Position numbers and translations under genes: made by a program. DNA of 64,000 nucleotides from contig NZ_CP018866.1 of assembly GCF_002250055.1 (NCBI RefSeq), forward strand, positions 1,790,501 through 1,854,500. Reading direction: 5' to 3'. Source of the stretch: Sutcliffiella cohnii (GTDB taxonomy: Bacteria; Bacillota; Bacilli; Bacillales; Bacillaceae_I). Below the pieces are notes generated by a model. The model had not been told where the DNA came from. It saw nothing but the letters and a program-made list of their open reading frames with translations, and searched no databases. Of the stretch, positions 43,636 through 52,412 are shown in pieces. Numbering within the stretch: the stretch's first letter is position 1; each line of letters begins with the position of its first letter.

Positions 43636-44715
43636 ATGGGGGTATACTTATTTACTGGTTTTCCAGGCTTTCTTGCAAAGCAGTTAGTACGAGAACTGGC
43701 CAAAAAAGAAAAGGAAGCAAAAATATACTTATTAGTTTTACCGTCTCAGTTAGAGAAAGCAAATGAAGAATTATCTCTTTTACAATATCATCATATTCAA
43801 TTTGAAATAATAGAAGGAGATATTACGAAAGAGATGTTAAAGATTGACTCAACTAATCTTGAAAGGATATATGAAGAAGTTGAGTATGTTTTCCACCTCG
43901 CTGCAATATATGATTTAGCTGTGAAAAAAGATGTAGCATATCGTGTTAATGTTATCGGGACGAGAAATGTAATTCAATTTATAAAAAAAATAACCCATTT
44001 AAAAAGGTTAATTTACTTTAGTACTGCGTATGTTGCTGGGTTACGTAAAGGCACAATATATGAGTATGAACTCGATCGCAATCAGTCGTTTCGAAACCAC
44101 TATGAAGAAACAAAATTTTGGGCGGAGGTTGAAGTACAAAGAGAAATGGAACAGATTCCTACTACTATTATTCGCCCTGGGATTGTAATTGGTGATAGTC
44201 TAACAGGAGAAACTGCGAAATTTGATGGTCCTTATATGATTTTAAACTTTTTACAACGCCTTCGTTATTCACCAATTATTCCGTATTTACACAAAGAAAA
44301 TGTAGAATTGAATGTAGTACCTGTAGACTATATCGTTCAAGCTACTATCTTTTTAGCTCATACTGATGAAACAACTAGTAAAGTGTTTCATTTAACAAAT
44401 CCTAACCCAATTGGAACGAAAGAAGCGTATGCTCTAATGGCAAGACAATTGTTAAATAAAAGGCCGTTTGGAGTATTTCCGTTATTTTTATCAAAAGCAT
44501 TATTATCGTTTTCTTTTATAAGAAGGTGGTTAATGGTTGAAAAAGAAGCGTTAGATTATTTTACATGCAAGTCTAATTATGATTGTTCGGAAGCAGTGAA
44601 TTATTTAAGAAGGTCAGGAATTAAATGTGCTAATTTTAATTCAACGGTCGACACGATGGTCCAATATTACAAAAAACATCAATATAATAAAGAAAAACGA
44701 ATATTAATTAAATAG
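43636..44715 (+). CDS. Extended SDR / NAD-binding reductase, fatty-acyl-CoA-reductase-like domain
   Basis: A 359-residue protein with an N-terminal Rossmann fold (LFTGFPGFLAKQLVREL, glycine-rich loop residues 7-13), an active-site region FSTAYVAGLR and the tyrosine-lysine pair in HYEETKFWAE. This is the NAD_binding_4 type seen in fatty acyl reductases and similar extended SDRs. The C-terminal third has no second domain. Substrate unknown; lipid or polyketide-like aldehydes are possible. Good ribosome binding site (AGGGGGAT). Single gene, terminator after. Confidence 0.8.
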   Translation: MGVYLFTGFPGFLAKQLVRELAKKEKEAKIYLLVLPSQLEKANEELSLLQYHHIQFEIIEGDITKEMLKIDSTNLERIYEEVEYVFHLAAIYDLAVKKDVAYRVNVIGTRNVIQFIKKITHLKRLIYFSTAYVAGLRKGTIYEYELDRNQSFRNHYEETKFWAEVEVQREMEQIPTTIIRPGIVIGDSLTGETAKFDGPYMILNFLQRLRYSPIIPYLHKENVELNVVPVDYIVQATIFLAHTDETTSKVFHLTNPNPIGTKEAYALMARQLLNKRPFGVFPLFLSKALLSFSFIRRWLMVEKEALDYFTCKSNYDCSEAVNYLRRSGIKCANFNSTVDTMVQYYKKHQYNKEKRILIK

Positions 44716-44769
44716 TTTTTTAGTTAGAATTCGAGGGAAATGGTATTTTCCAATATATAACTATTTTTG

Positions 44770-44796
44770 TGGCTACTTATAATGAGTAGCTTTTTC
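44770..44796 (+). terminator. Terminator of the SDR gene
   Basis: GCTACT / AGTAGC around a 7-nt loop followed by TTTTT, about 55 bases after the stop. Confidence 0.75.
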
Positions 44797-44906
44797 CATT
44801 TCTAACCTATTATATAGTACGCAAGTATACAAGGAGAGAAAATTTTGTCAAATGGAAAAAAATATTGTAGGAAATTTGATGTATTTTAATTTTAATTTTT
44901 GTTGCT

Positions 44907-44934
44907 ACCCCGTCAAAAATGAAACATTATCGTA
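44907..44934 (+). promoter_or_regulatory. Candidate sigma-I promoter of the DUF5667 gene
   Basis: ACCCC (44907-44911), then CGTA at 44931-44934, 20 bases between ACCC and CGTA. Sigma-I promoters in Bacillus and Clostridium combine an ACCCCC-like -35 with a CGWA -10. The start codon lies 35 bases further on, with AGGGGGAC. A matching pair precedes sigI itself. Inference from pattern only. Confidence 0.45.
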
Positions 44935-44969
44935 ACAATGTAGTGAATCTATTTTAGGGGGACTTATAC

Positions 44970-46109
44970 ATGAAGAAAGTAATCGTAAATTGTTCACTAG
45001 CAGCATTGTTAGTAGCAGCAACACCTACAACTGCAGCGTTTGCTTCAGGTGAAACTGGGAAATGGAATGCGGAAGAAGCGCCATCAATTATCGTTACAAC
45101 AGAAGACGTGAATGGTGAAGAATTAAAAACTTCTACTGTAGTAGATGAGGTAGAAGAAACAGAGAAATTTGAAGAAGTTTCTCTAGTACCAGGTAATTTC
45201 TTTTATTTTGTCAAAACGTTTTTTGAAAAAATTCAAATAGCGTTTACGAGCGATCAGGAAAAAGAAGCTGAACTATTACTATCTATTGCGAATGAGCGAA
45301 TTCTAGAAGCAGAGGCATTGTTAGAAAAAGGTGAAATGGAACTAGCAGATGAAACATTACAACGTGGTTTAGAGGCGATGGAGAAAGTCCAAGAAAAAAT
45401 GGAAGAAATTGATGAAGAATTAGCAGCAGAAGAAGATACTAACAAAGCAAATGAAGAAGATATAGAGGTCGAAGAAGAGATAGTGGAAGACGAAGAAACA
45501 ATTGTTGAAGATGACAATCGTTTAGACCTTGAAGTGAAGCTTTCACAAAATATCATTTCATTAAGCAAAAATTATAAAAAAATTGATAACCCGAAAGCAA
45601 AAGCTGCTTTAAAAAGAAATATCGAAAGAGCATATGATCGATTAGTTACGAAATACCCAGAACAGGAAGAATTATTAGCGCAACAATTAGCGGAATTACT
45701 GGAAGAAGAAAAAACAACTCCTGTTGAAGATGACGTAATAGAAGATGTGAACGAAGAAACACCGGTTGATACAGAAGAAGAGGTAGTTGAAGAGGACAAT
45801 GAAGAAAACACTGATGAAAATAGTGTTAAAGATGAAAAACAATCTCCTCAAGTAAAAAACAAGGCTGTAAAAGAAGAGAAAAAGGCTGTTAAAGAAACAG
45901 AAAAGCAAGTGAAAAAAGAAGTAAAGCAGAAGCAAACGAAAGAAGAGGAAAAGAAACAACTTAATAAAAATGAAAATTCCTCTAAAGGAAAGCAACAGGG
46001 AAATGAAAATGCTTCTAAGGAAAAACAACAAGGTAATGGAAATGGAAAAGAGCAAAAAAACAATAATGGTAATCAAAACGGTAAAGGAAATGCAAACGGC
46101 CGTAATTAA
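44970..46109 (+). CDS. Exported DUF5667 protein with acidic and basic low-complexity tail
   Basis: A 379-residue secreted protein. Signal peptide residues 1-26 (cut after TTAAFAS). Residues about 68-135 form the DUF5667 helical domain (SLVPGNFFYFVKTFFEKIQI, then the paired helices of AELLLSIANERILEAEALL). A Glu-rich stretch, a second helical module (about 195-235) and another Glu-rich stretch follow. The last 100 residues are Lys, Gln, Asn and Gly rich (KQQGNENAS type). The extreme switch from acidic to basic suggests binding to wall polymers or to RsgI, whose tail is similar. It lies directly upstream of sigI-rsgI. Confidence 0.82.
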   Translation: MKKVIVNCSLAALLVAATPTTAAFASGETGKWNAEEAPSIIVTTEDVNGEELKTSTVVDEVEETEKFEEVSLVPGNFFYFVKTFFEKIQIAFTSDQEKEAELLLSIANERILEAEALLEKGEMELADETLQRGLEAMEKVQEKMEEIDEELAAEEDTNKANEEDIEVEEEIVEDEETIVEDDNRLDLEVKLSQNIISLSKNYKKIDNPKAKAALKRNIERAYDRLVTKYPEQEELLAQQLAELLEEEKTTPVEDDVIEDVNEETPVDTEEEVVEEDNEENTDENSVKDEKQSPQVKNKAVKEEKKAVKETEKQVKKEVKQKQTKEEEKKQLNKNENSSKGKQQGNENASKEKQQGNGNGKEQKNNNGNQNGKGNANGRN

Positions 46110-46130
46110 TATTTAATACAACTGTAACTT

Positions 46131-46168
46131 AAAAAGGTCGATACAATTTTTTACATTGACTTTTTTTC
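46131..46168 (+). terminator. Terminator of the DUF5667 gene, followed by a second hairpin
   Basis: AAAAGGTCGATACAA pairs with TTACATTGACTTTTT using several G-U pairs, then a T-run. A second hairpin (GCCACCTT 46177-46184 / AAGGTGGC 46194-46201) follows, with a T-run only on the minus strand. Confidence 0.7.
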
Positions 46169-46239
46169 CGAAAAAGGCCACCTTTATATAAATAAGGTGG
46201 CTAAAATTTAAAGTCTCCTTTAAAATAATTTATGAAACT

Positions 46240-46268
46240 ACCCATATAAAAACCAAATTGGTTACGAA
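46240..46268 (+). promoter_or_regulatory. Candidate autoregulated sigma-I promoter of sigI-rsgI
   Basis: ACCC (46240-46243), 21 bases, CGAA (46265-46268). Transcription would start about 20 bases before the sigI ATG, leaving room for GGGAGAGAGGTG. Sigma-I is known to control its own operon in B. subtilis. Confidence 0.5.
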
Positions 46269-46296
46269 GGGTATGAAAGGGAGAGAGGTGAAGCCA

Positions 46297-47076
46297 ATGC
46301 TGAGCCTGCTTTTTAAGTTCGGAAAAAAACAAAGCAAGCAAACATTAGAAGAAGAAGTATTAGCAGTACAAGCTGGAAACATCCAATTGCGAAATGAAAT
46401 AATTGATAAATATCGACCATTTATTGCGAAATCGGTATCTTCTGTTTGTAAAAGATACATTAACGAATCGGATGACGAATTCAGTATTGGTTTAATAGCT
46501 TTTAACGAAGCAATTGATAAATACTCGACAGATAAAGGGAGTTCACTCATATCTTTTGCTGACTTAATTATTAAAAGACGGGTCATTGATTTTATTAGAA
46601 AAGAAAGCAAGCATAATACCGTTAGCTTATCAAACTATTCCAATAATGAAGAAGAAAATGTACCAAATCAAATAGAAGCAACATTATCCATTGAAGATTA
46701 CACAAAACAATTAGAGCAAGCACAACGCAAAGAAGAAATTTTATATTATCAAACAGTTTTAGCTCAATTTGATTTGACGATTTCAGATCTTATAGAATGT
46801 TCGCCAAAGCATGCAGATGCAAGAGAAAACTGTATTAAAATTGCGGAAATACTTGTTAATAATAAAGAACTTAAAGTACATTTGTTCCAGAAAAAAATGC
46901 TACCAATCAAACATTTAGAGCGATTAGTGAAAGTTAGTCGTAAAACAATAGAGAGAAATAGAAAATATATAATTGCAATTGCAATCATTTTATCTGGGGA
47001 TTATTTATATTTAAATGAATATTTAAAAGGGGCGGTTAATAGTGAAAAAAGGGATTGTGTTAGAAGTTCATCATGA
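46297..47076 (+). CDS. sigI: RNA polymerase sigma-I factor
   Basis: A 259-residue sigma factor of the SigI group (B. subtilis SigI 251). The region 2-like part runs LRNEIIDKYRPFIAKSVSSV, then DDEFSIGLIAFNEAIDKYS and FADLIIKRRVIDFIRKE. A SigI-specific C-terminal DNA-binding region (KKMLPIKHLERLVKVSRKTIERNRKYI) replaces the usual region 4. It serves heat and cell-wall stress. ATG at 46297 is chosen for AGAGGTGA; a form starting at 46258 lacks a site. The end overlaps rsgI by 35 bases, indicating coupled translation with its anti-sigma factor. Confidence 0.93.
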   Translation: MLSLLFKFGKKQSKQTLEEEVLAVQAGNIQLRNEIIDKYRPFIAKSVSSVCKRYINESDDEFSIGLIAFNEAIDKYSTDKGSSLISFADLIIKRRVIDFIRKESKHNTVSLSNYSNNEEENVPNQIEATLSIEDYTKQLEQAQRKEEILYYQTVLAQFDLTISDLIECSPKHADARENCIKIAEILVNNKELKVHLFQKKMLPIKHLERLVKVSRKTIERNRKYIIAIAIILSGDYLYLNEYLKGAVNSEKRDCVRSSS

Positions 47077-48109
47077 CTATATCACAATGTTGACCCCTGA
47101 AGGTGAATTTATAAAAGGGAAAAAACTAAGGGATACGTATGATATTGGGGAAGAAACAACATTTTTTCCTTACACTTCTTTAGAGAGAAAAAAGAAAAGT
47201 TTTAATTTGTCATTCCGTGGGTGGAAACTAGTTTCTGTATTAGCTTCCATTTTATTAGTGCTATCCTTACTACCTCGTTTCACACAAAGTGAAGTGCAGG
47301 CATATGTTGGACTTGATATAAATCCTAGTATAGAGATGGCTGTAAATAAAAAGTTACAAGTTATTGAAATGCAGGCTTATAATGAAGACGGTCAAGTATT
47401 AATTGCACTAGTAGATGATTGGAACAAGAAACATATACATGACGTGACGAAAGAACTGATACAATTATTCCGGGAACAAGGATACATGGAAGCTGGAAAA
47501 GAAATTATCATCACTTCTATTGTTACGAATATAGAGAATTTGGCAATTAAAGCTCAAATAGATAAAGAAGTAAACGAACTTACGAATGATATAAAGCAAA
47601 ATGAAGTAAAAGTAACTGTTATCGAAACAAGTGTTGAAAATCGTGAAAAAGCAAAAGAACAAGGAATGTCTGCCGGGAAATTTGTTCAGCAAGAACAAAG
47701 AGAAAATGCTGTAGAAGTAATCTTGGAAGAAGAAATGGATGAAGTTGTTGAAGAGGATGTTAAAGTAACAGAAGAAGAACAATCAACTGAAGACAATTCA
47801 TCGTCTCCTCCAGCTAATAAAGGACAAAGTAAAAAAGAAGAAAAGTTAGCTGAAAGAGATGAAAGAAAACAGCAACAAGCAGAAAAGAAAAACGAAATGA
47901 AAAACACTAATAACGGGAATAAAGGAAATAAGAATAGAAATGAAAATGCTCAATCTAAGGGGAAAGAAAAGAAGCTAGAAAATGAGCAAAGAAAACGTGA
48001 CCGACAACAAGAAAAAGAAGATCGTAAGCAAAAAAAGATGGAAGAAGTAAAGCAAAAAAGAGAATCAAATAATAGTCATCGAAAAGATGAAAAAGGTAGA
48101 CCGCAATAA
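47042..48109 (+). CDS. rsgI: Anti-sigma-I factor RsgI
   Basis: A 355-residue single-pass membrane protein. The cytoplasmic RsgI_N domain (residues 1-50: KGIVLEVHHDYITMLTPEGEF) binds SigI. The membrane helix spans about 62-78. The periplasmic-type domain begins AYVGLDINPSIEMAVN; the Asn-Pro pair at 94-95 is the site where RsgI proteins are known to self-cleave. A helical region follows, then a low-complexity Glu-rich and Lys/Asn-rich tail (about 220-355) resembling the tail of the nearby DUF5667 protein. GTG start inside the end of sigI. Confidence 0.93.
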   Translation: MKKGIVLEVHHDYITMLTPEGEFIKGKKLRDTYDIGEETTFFPYTSLERKKKSFNLSFRGWKLVSVLASILLVLSLLPRFTQSEVQAYVGLDINPSIEMAVNKKLQVIEMQAYNEDGQVLIALVDDWNKKHIHDVTKELIQLFREQGYMEAGKEIIITSIVTNIENLAIKAQIDKEVNELTNDIKQNEVKVTVIETSVENREKAKEQGMSAGKFVQQEQRENAVEVILEEEMDEVVEEDVKVTEEEQSTEDNSSSPPANKGQSKKEEKLAERDERKQQQAEKKNEMKNTNNGNKGNKNRNENAQSKGKEKKLENEQRKRDRQQEKEDRKQKKMEEVKQKRESNNSHRKDEKGRPQ

Positions 48110-48130
48110 TATAATATGTTTTTAACTTTT

Positions 48131-48160
48131 ACTCGCATTTAAAAATGTGAGTTTTTTTAT
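48131..48160 (+). terminator. Terminator of sigI-rsgI
   Basis: ACTCGCATTT / AAATGTGAGT with a tiny loop and seven T. Confidence 0.88.
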
Positions 48161-48164
48161 GTAA

Positions 48165-48200
48165 GAAAAACACCTAGAGAGCAAATACTCTCTAGGTTCG
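48165..48200 (-). terminator. Terminator of the SASP gene
   Basis: On the minus strand CCTAGAGA / TCTCTAGG around an 8-nt loop, followed by a T-run. Confidence 0.85.
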
Positions 48201-48216
48201 TCCATTTTATATGAAA

Positions 48217-48411
48217 TTATTGGCCTTTTAATTGTGACTGAGCCTGTGCTACTAAACGTTTTGTTATTTCTCCACCTACGGAGCCGTTTGCTCGGGATAC
48301 CGTATCAGAGCCAAGTTGAACACCAAATTCTTGTGCGATTTCGTACTTAATTTGGTCTAGAGCTTGTTCAATTCCTGGTACAAGTAATTTATTACTACTT
48401 CTAGCCATCAT
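48217..48411 (-). CDS. Alpha/beta-type small acid-soluble spore protein
   Basis: A 63-64 residue DNA-binding spore protein. The conserved helices are visible: [20 protein letters not shown], with the GPR protease site around YEIAQEFGV, and [17 protein letters not shown]. These proteins coat spore DNA and protect it from UV and heat, then feed amino acid supply at germination. Two adjacent ATG codons (48411 and 48408) follow GGGAGGG; either may start. A longer upstream frame is not credible. Works alongside splB in spore UV resistance. Confidence 0.95.
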   Translation of the reverse strand: MMARSSNKLLVPGIEQALDQIKYEIAQEFGVQLGSDTVSRANGSVGGEITKRLVAQAQSQLKGQ

Positions 48412-48655
48412 GATCCCTCCCATCTTACTAACTTTTCTTACTTGAAAAGTTGTACTAATAGTATTAGATTTAATAGAGTCATCATACTTGGAAAGTTCCA
48501 CATAGATGGGAAGATTTTTTACAGTTTGGTAATACTCACCAAAAAGTGTGCATTAATATTAATTCTTAGGATGGAAAATGATAAATTTGTTCTTTAAAAT
48601 GTAAGAATAATCATCTATCATATACATATAACAAGCAAGTAAAGAAAGGATTATT

Positions 48656-50014
48656 ATGGGAAAATTTAAGTTTATGATAAATAAAAGATTACATAGTATG
48701 TCTCCTGCACAATTAATTGTAAGCTTTTATTTTATCGCAGTAATTATAGCGGTTATATTATTAAGCCTTCCAGTAGCTCGACATACTAGTGATGACTGGA
48801 CGTTTATTAATGCATTGTTTACAGCGGTCAGTGCAGTAAGTGTGACAGGCTTAACAGTAGTAAATACAGCAGAAACGTTTACAGTACCAGGGGTATTTAT
48901 TTTAGCGTTTGTTTTACAGTTTGGCGGCGTTGGTGTAATGGCTGTCGGTACATTTATTTGGTTATTACTTGGAAGAAAAATTGGACTCCGCGAACGAAAA
49001 CTAATGATGCTCGACCAAAACCAATCCAATCTTTCTGGTATTGTTAAATTAATTAAGCATATTTTAGTTTTAATCTTAATAATTGAGTTAATTGGGGCAT
49101 TAGTGTTAGGGACCTATTATTTATCGTATTTTCCAACGTGGCAGGAAGCGTATTTACACGGATTTTTTGCTTCTGTTAGTGCTACAACAAACGGTGGATT
49201 TGACATTACGGGAGAATCACTCGTTCCTTTTGCACATGATTATTTTGTCCAATTTATTACGATGCTTTTAATTACTACTGGTGCTATTGGATTTCCAGTA
49301 TTGGTCGAAGTAAAGGAATTTTTAACAAATAGAAGTGGGAAGTTTCGTTTTTCTTTGTTTACTAAAATTACATCATTAACGTTTGCTCTATTAATTATAT
49401 TTGGTACGATTATGCTCATCCTGTTAGAATTTAATAATTATTTTAAAGGTTTGTCTTGGCATGAATCATTTTTCTATGCGCTTTTCCAATCCGTTACAAC
49501 TAGAAGCGGTGGTTTAGCAACGATGGATGTAAGTGAGTTCTCCTTAGCAACACTATTAGTTATGAGTGGATTAATGTTTATAGGAGCTTCCCCTAGCTCA
49601 GTTGGGGGAGGTATTAGAACCACGACTTTTGCCTTAAACATTTTATTTCTTTATCACTTCGCACGAGGTAAAAAGGATGTTAAAATCTTTAGAAGAGAAA
49701 TCCACCATGAAGATATAGTAAAGTCATTAGTTGTCCTTTTATTAGCAATCATTATTGTAGGTAGTTCCGTCGTTATTTTAAGTGCTACCGAAAGCTTTGC
49801 TCTCATTCAAATATTGTTTGAAGTTTGTTCAGCTTTTGGAACGACAGGACTATCAATGGGTATAACTCCTGATTTATCTACAATTGGTAAGTTAGTGATT
49901 ATATGTTTAATGTTTATAGGACGAGTTGGTTTACTGACGTTCCTATTTATACTAGAAAGTAAAGAAAAGCCACCGAATTATCATTATCCTGTTGAGCGAA
50001 TTATTATAGGGTAA
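48656..50014 (+). CDS. Potassium channel subunit KtrB/KtrD (TrkH family)
   Basis: A 452-residue membrane protein with four repeated M1-P-M2 units. The selectivity loops contain glycine in VSVTGLTVVNT, TTNGGFDITG, TRSGGLATMD and FGTTGLSMGI. The KtrB/D signature GASPSSVGGGIRTTTFA (about residues 305-321) is present. It takes up K+ (coupled to Na+) and needs a cytoplasmic KtrA/KtrC gating ring. No ktrA or ktrC lies beside it, which resembles the stand-alone ktrD of B. subtilis. Start ATG after AAAGGATTATT. Confidence 0.92.
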   Translation: MGKFKFMINKRLHSMSPAQLIVSFYFIAVIIAVILLSLPVARHTSDDWTFINALFTAVSAVSVTGLTVVNTAETFTVPGVFILAFVLQFGGVGVMAVGTFIWLLLGRKIGLRERKLMMLDQNQSNLSGIVKLIKHILVLILIIELIGALVLGTYYLSYFPTWQEAYLHGFFASVSATTNGGFDITGESLVPFAHDYFVQFITMLLITTGAIGFPVLVEVKEFLTNRSGKFRFSLFTKITSLTFALLIIFGTIMLILLEFNNYFKGLSWHESFFYALFQSVTTRSGGLATMDVSEFSLATLLVMSGLMFIGASPSSVGGGIRTTTFALNILFLYHFARGKKDVKIFRREIHHEDIVKSLVVLLLAIIIVGSSVVILSATESFALIQILFEVCSAFGTTGLSMGITPDLSTIGKLVIICLMFIGRVGLLTFLFILESKEKPPNYHYPVERIIIG

Positions 50015-50021
50015 CAGCAAG

Positions 50022-50048
50022 TCTATGGGGAACCATAGGCTTTTTTTA
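50022..50048 (+). terminator. Terminator of the Ktr gene
   Basis: AGTCTATGG / CCATAGGCT and a seven-T run. Confidence 0.85.
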
Positions 50049-50107
50049 TCGTTTTGGACCCATAAACGTTAAATTTTGTGGATAACTATTATTTTTACTT
50101 TCGTTAC

Positions 50108-50235
50108 GTCTAGCTCCGGCGTTTAGGTCGTATCAAACTTCCCTTATCCGAAGTACGATAAGTCAACACCTGTTTAGCGCAGTTCGCCGTATTTCCTGTA
50201 TCTCTACCAAGCGCCTGCGCTTTTGTTCTTAAATC
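50108..50235 (+). repeat. Partial copy of the dispersed repeat (GTCTAGCTCCGGCG block)
   Basis: GTCTAGCTCCGGCG, GGTCGTATCAAACTTCC, GTACGATAAGTCA and CGCCTGCGCTTTT match the same blocks in the repeat at 33974-36017. The terminal and central-hairpin parts are missing. The remaining 50236-50365 is AT-rich and carries the start region of the MFS gene. Confidence 0.6.
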
Positions 50236-50365
50236 CAGTTTTAATGCAACATTATAAAAATAGATAATTACCCACGTCTTTTTTTGGCAAAATATTTTCA
50301 AACAATCCAGACCATATTAAAAAAGGAATACATTATTGATTACAATGATTAAGGAAGGTATTGCT

Positions 50366-51607
50366 ATGCAACATAAAAGGTGGGCAGTCGTGTCCATAGC
50401 TTCTATTCCTCTTGTGATGACTTTAGGAAATTCTATGCTAATACCTGTTCTACCAACCATTGAAAAAAAATTAGATATTACTTCATTTCAAGTTAGCATG
50501 ATCATTACAGTATATTCAATAGTAGCTATCGTTCTTATACCGGTAGCAGGGTATTTATCTGACCGGCTAGGCAGAAAAGCGATAATCATTCCGAGTTTAA
50601 TTATTGCAGCTGTAGGAGGAATCATTTCTGGGTGGGCCGGTTGGCAGGCCGAAAACCCATATTGGCTCATACTCGCCGGAAGGACGCTACAAGGCATAGG
50701 AGCTGCTGGGGCTTCTCCCATCGTAATGCCTTTAATAGGGGATATGTTTAAAAGTGAAACAGAAGTTAGTAAAAATCTAGGGATTATCGAAACATCTAAT
50801 ACGTTAGGAAAAGTACTTAGTCCAGTACTAGGTGCTTTATTAGCAGGAATTATTTGGTTTCTTCCATTTTTTGCGATACCGGCATTTTGTGCTTTATCTG
50901 TCGTTTTAATGATTTTTTTAGTTAAAGCTCCTAAAAAGGAAAAAGAGAAACCAGTTCCTTTCAAAGAATTTGTGCAAGGGGTAAAAGGGATTTTTAAGAG
51001 GCATGCCAAATGGCTTTTGGCCATTTTTATTATCGGTGGAATTTTGATGTTTATTTTATTTGGCATTCTTTTTTATCTATCTGATTTGCTAGAGAAAAAG
51101 CATGAAATTGATGGGTTGAAAAAGGGGCTATATTTAGCAATTCCGCTAGCGGCTCTTTGTATCGCTTCCTATATTACCGGTAAAAAGATAAAGGAAAACC
51201 AAATATTGATGAAATGGTTAATAGTAAGTAGCATCGGGTTTCTTGGTGGGGCAGTTTTTATTAACAGCTTTTTTGATAATGTATGGGTTACGATGGGGCT
51301 GTTCTTAGTTGGAGGTATCGGAATTGGTATATCCTTACCATGTTTAGACGCCATTATTACAGAAGGTATCGGAAAAGAAGAACGTGGAACAATTACTTCT
51401 ATTTATAGTTCTATGCGGTTTATAGGTGTGGCGAGTGGACCACCTGCAATTGCGCTATTAATAGGTGCTTCAGAGAAAATCATGTTCTACGTCTTAACAG
51501 TACTTTGTCTAATTGGAGTATTTGTTTCATTAAAAGGAATACATCCTCCCCCAAATAAAGGAAAGCCGAATGAAGGAGACACAATTTGGAAAAAGTCAGG
51601 TGGTTAA
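50366..51607 (+). CDS. MFS transporter, DHA1 drug:H+ antiporter-like
   Basis: A 413-residue protein with about twelve spans. Motif A appears as GYLSDRLGRKAIII (about residues 62-75), and motif C-like glycines as NTLGKVLSPVLGALLAG (about 153-169), as in multidrug exporters of the DHA1 group. The ATG at 50366 follows AGGAAGG at seven bases; upstream in-frame starts (50336, 50345) are less well placed. Substrate unknown. The stop codon lies in the terminator stem. Confidence 0.83.
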   Translation: MQHKRWAVVSIASIPLVMTLGNSMLIPVLPTIEKKLDITSFQVSMIITVYSIVAIVLIPVAGYLSDRLGRKAIIIPSLIIAAVGGIISGWAGWQAENPYWLILAGRTLQGIGAAGASPIVMPLIGDMFKSETEVSKNLGIIETSNTLGKVLSPVLGALLAGIIWFLPFFAIPAFCALSVVLMIFLVKAPKKEKEKPVPFKEFVQGVKGIFKRHAKWLLAIFIIGGILMFILFGILFYLSDLLEKKHEIDGLKKGLYLAIPLAALCIASYITGKKIKENQILMKWLIVSSIGFLGGAVFINSFFDNVWVTMGLFLVGGIGIGISLPCLDAIITEGIGKEERGTITSIYSSMRFIGVASGPPAIALLIGASEKIMFYVLTVLCLIGVFVSLKGIHPPPNKGKPNEGDTIWKKSGG

Positions 51608-51627
51608 TATAAACCTCTGACTTTTTC
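51590..51627 (+). terminator. Terminator of the MFS gene
   Basis: AAAAAGTCAG / CTGACTTTTT stem that includes the stop codon in its loop side. Confidence 0.75.
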
Positions 51628-51670
51628 ATCGTTGAAGAAATTATAAGGTGTAAACTTTTCTTCTGCACAC

Positions 51671-51700
51671 AAAAAGAGACGAACAGCAAACTGTTCGTCT
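51671..51700 (-). terminator. Terminator of the DUF3905 gene
   Basis: AGACGAACAG / CTGTTCGTCT around CAAA, perfect stem; T-run on the minus strand. Confidence 0.9.
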
Positions 51701-51705
51701 AAATG

Positions 51706-52062
51706 TTAGTCACTTCCGTATCCTACATCTTTATCGGGATGCATGAATGGAACTCCTTGTGGATTTTTTGATTTTTCTACTAGTTCGCGGTTTTCTGCGG
51801 TGTTCCAACCGATATCGTTTGTAGGGTGAACCCACTCGTCACCAGCCATAATAGCAGGGTCAACATCATCAGACCAGTTGTTTAATGGTGAGTTTTCTGA
51901 ACTGTATTTACTATCACCGATCACGACACCGTGGCTGTTTACAAATGGTGGTTTCATTTTAATATTAGAACCTTTAAATGATGGAGCGCTGATTTGATGT
52001 GGCATCGTCTCGTCTATAAATGGTACATCTTCTATATCATTTTGTTGCTTTTCTTTATCCAT
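51706..52062 (-). CDS. DUF3905 protein
   Basis: A 118-residue soluble protein. The family pattern is unmistakable to me: ETMPHQISAPSFKG, NSHGVVIGDSKYSSENSPL, DPAIMAGDEWVHPTNDIGW. DUF3905 proteins occur in spore-forming Bacillaceae and have no known function. ATG at 52062 is preceded by AGGAGGTG at nine bases; four extra upstream codons would overlap that site. Single-gene unit. The roughly 180 bases upstream, shared with the divergent small genes, show no clear promoter. Confidence 0.82.
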   Translation of the reverse strand: MDKEKQQNDIEDVPFIDETMPHQISAPSFKGSNIKMKPPFVNSHGVVIGDSKYSSENSPLNNWSDDVDPAIMAGDEWVHPTNDIGWNTAENRELVEKSKNPQGVPFMHPDKDVGYGSD

Positions 52063-52243
52063 CTGCAATTCCACCTCCTACTAGCTTTACGAATAGTTTT
52101 ACCTAATGAATTCTTTTTACTATTCGGATTGACAAAATACAAATGCGGATCTTTCCATTTAATAGCACGTAACATTCATTTAAAAATACAAAAACTAATG
52201 TTGTAACTTGAATCACACATTAAGAATTTAAGGGGTGATTGAG

Positions 52244-52399
52244 ATGGCGAAAAGAAAAGTTGCTCGTAAAGCTGCATTGAAAGGAACAAAAACTCCGACA
52301 GAAAGTTTACCGGATACAGAATTTTCTAGTGCCTATGAAGGAGAAGATAGTATAAAGGGCGCTAATCGTAATTCGAAAAAAGGTAGACAAGGAAGATAA
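52244..52399 (+). CDS. Small basic protein, possibly spore-related
   Basis: A 51-residue, lysine- and arginine-rich protein starting MAKRKVARKAALKG and ending NSKKGRQGR. Strong ribosome binding site (AAGGGGTGATTGAG). The composition recalls minor small acid-soluble spore proteins (SspO-like), but there is no clear match. It is followed 13 bp later by a second small gene. Confidence 0.6.
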   Translation: MAKRKVARKAALKGTKTPTESLPDTEFSSAYEGEDSIKGANRNSKKGRQGR

Positions 52400-52412
52400 A
52401 GGAGAAGATAGA

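Noticed and set aside
45254-46076. Several long minus-strand frames opposite the DUF5667 gene
   Set aside because: They are shadows of Glu/Lys-rich coding sequence, being Ser- or Phe-rich and without starts or ribosome binding sites.
46174-46204. Riboswitch or thermosensor in front of sigI
   Set aside because: Only a simple hairpin (GCCACCTT/AAGGTGGC) is visible, upstream of the proposed promoter, so it would not be in the sigI mRNA.
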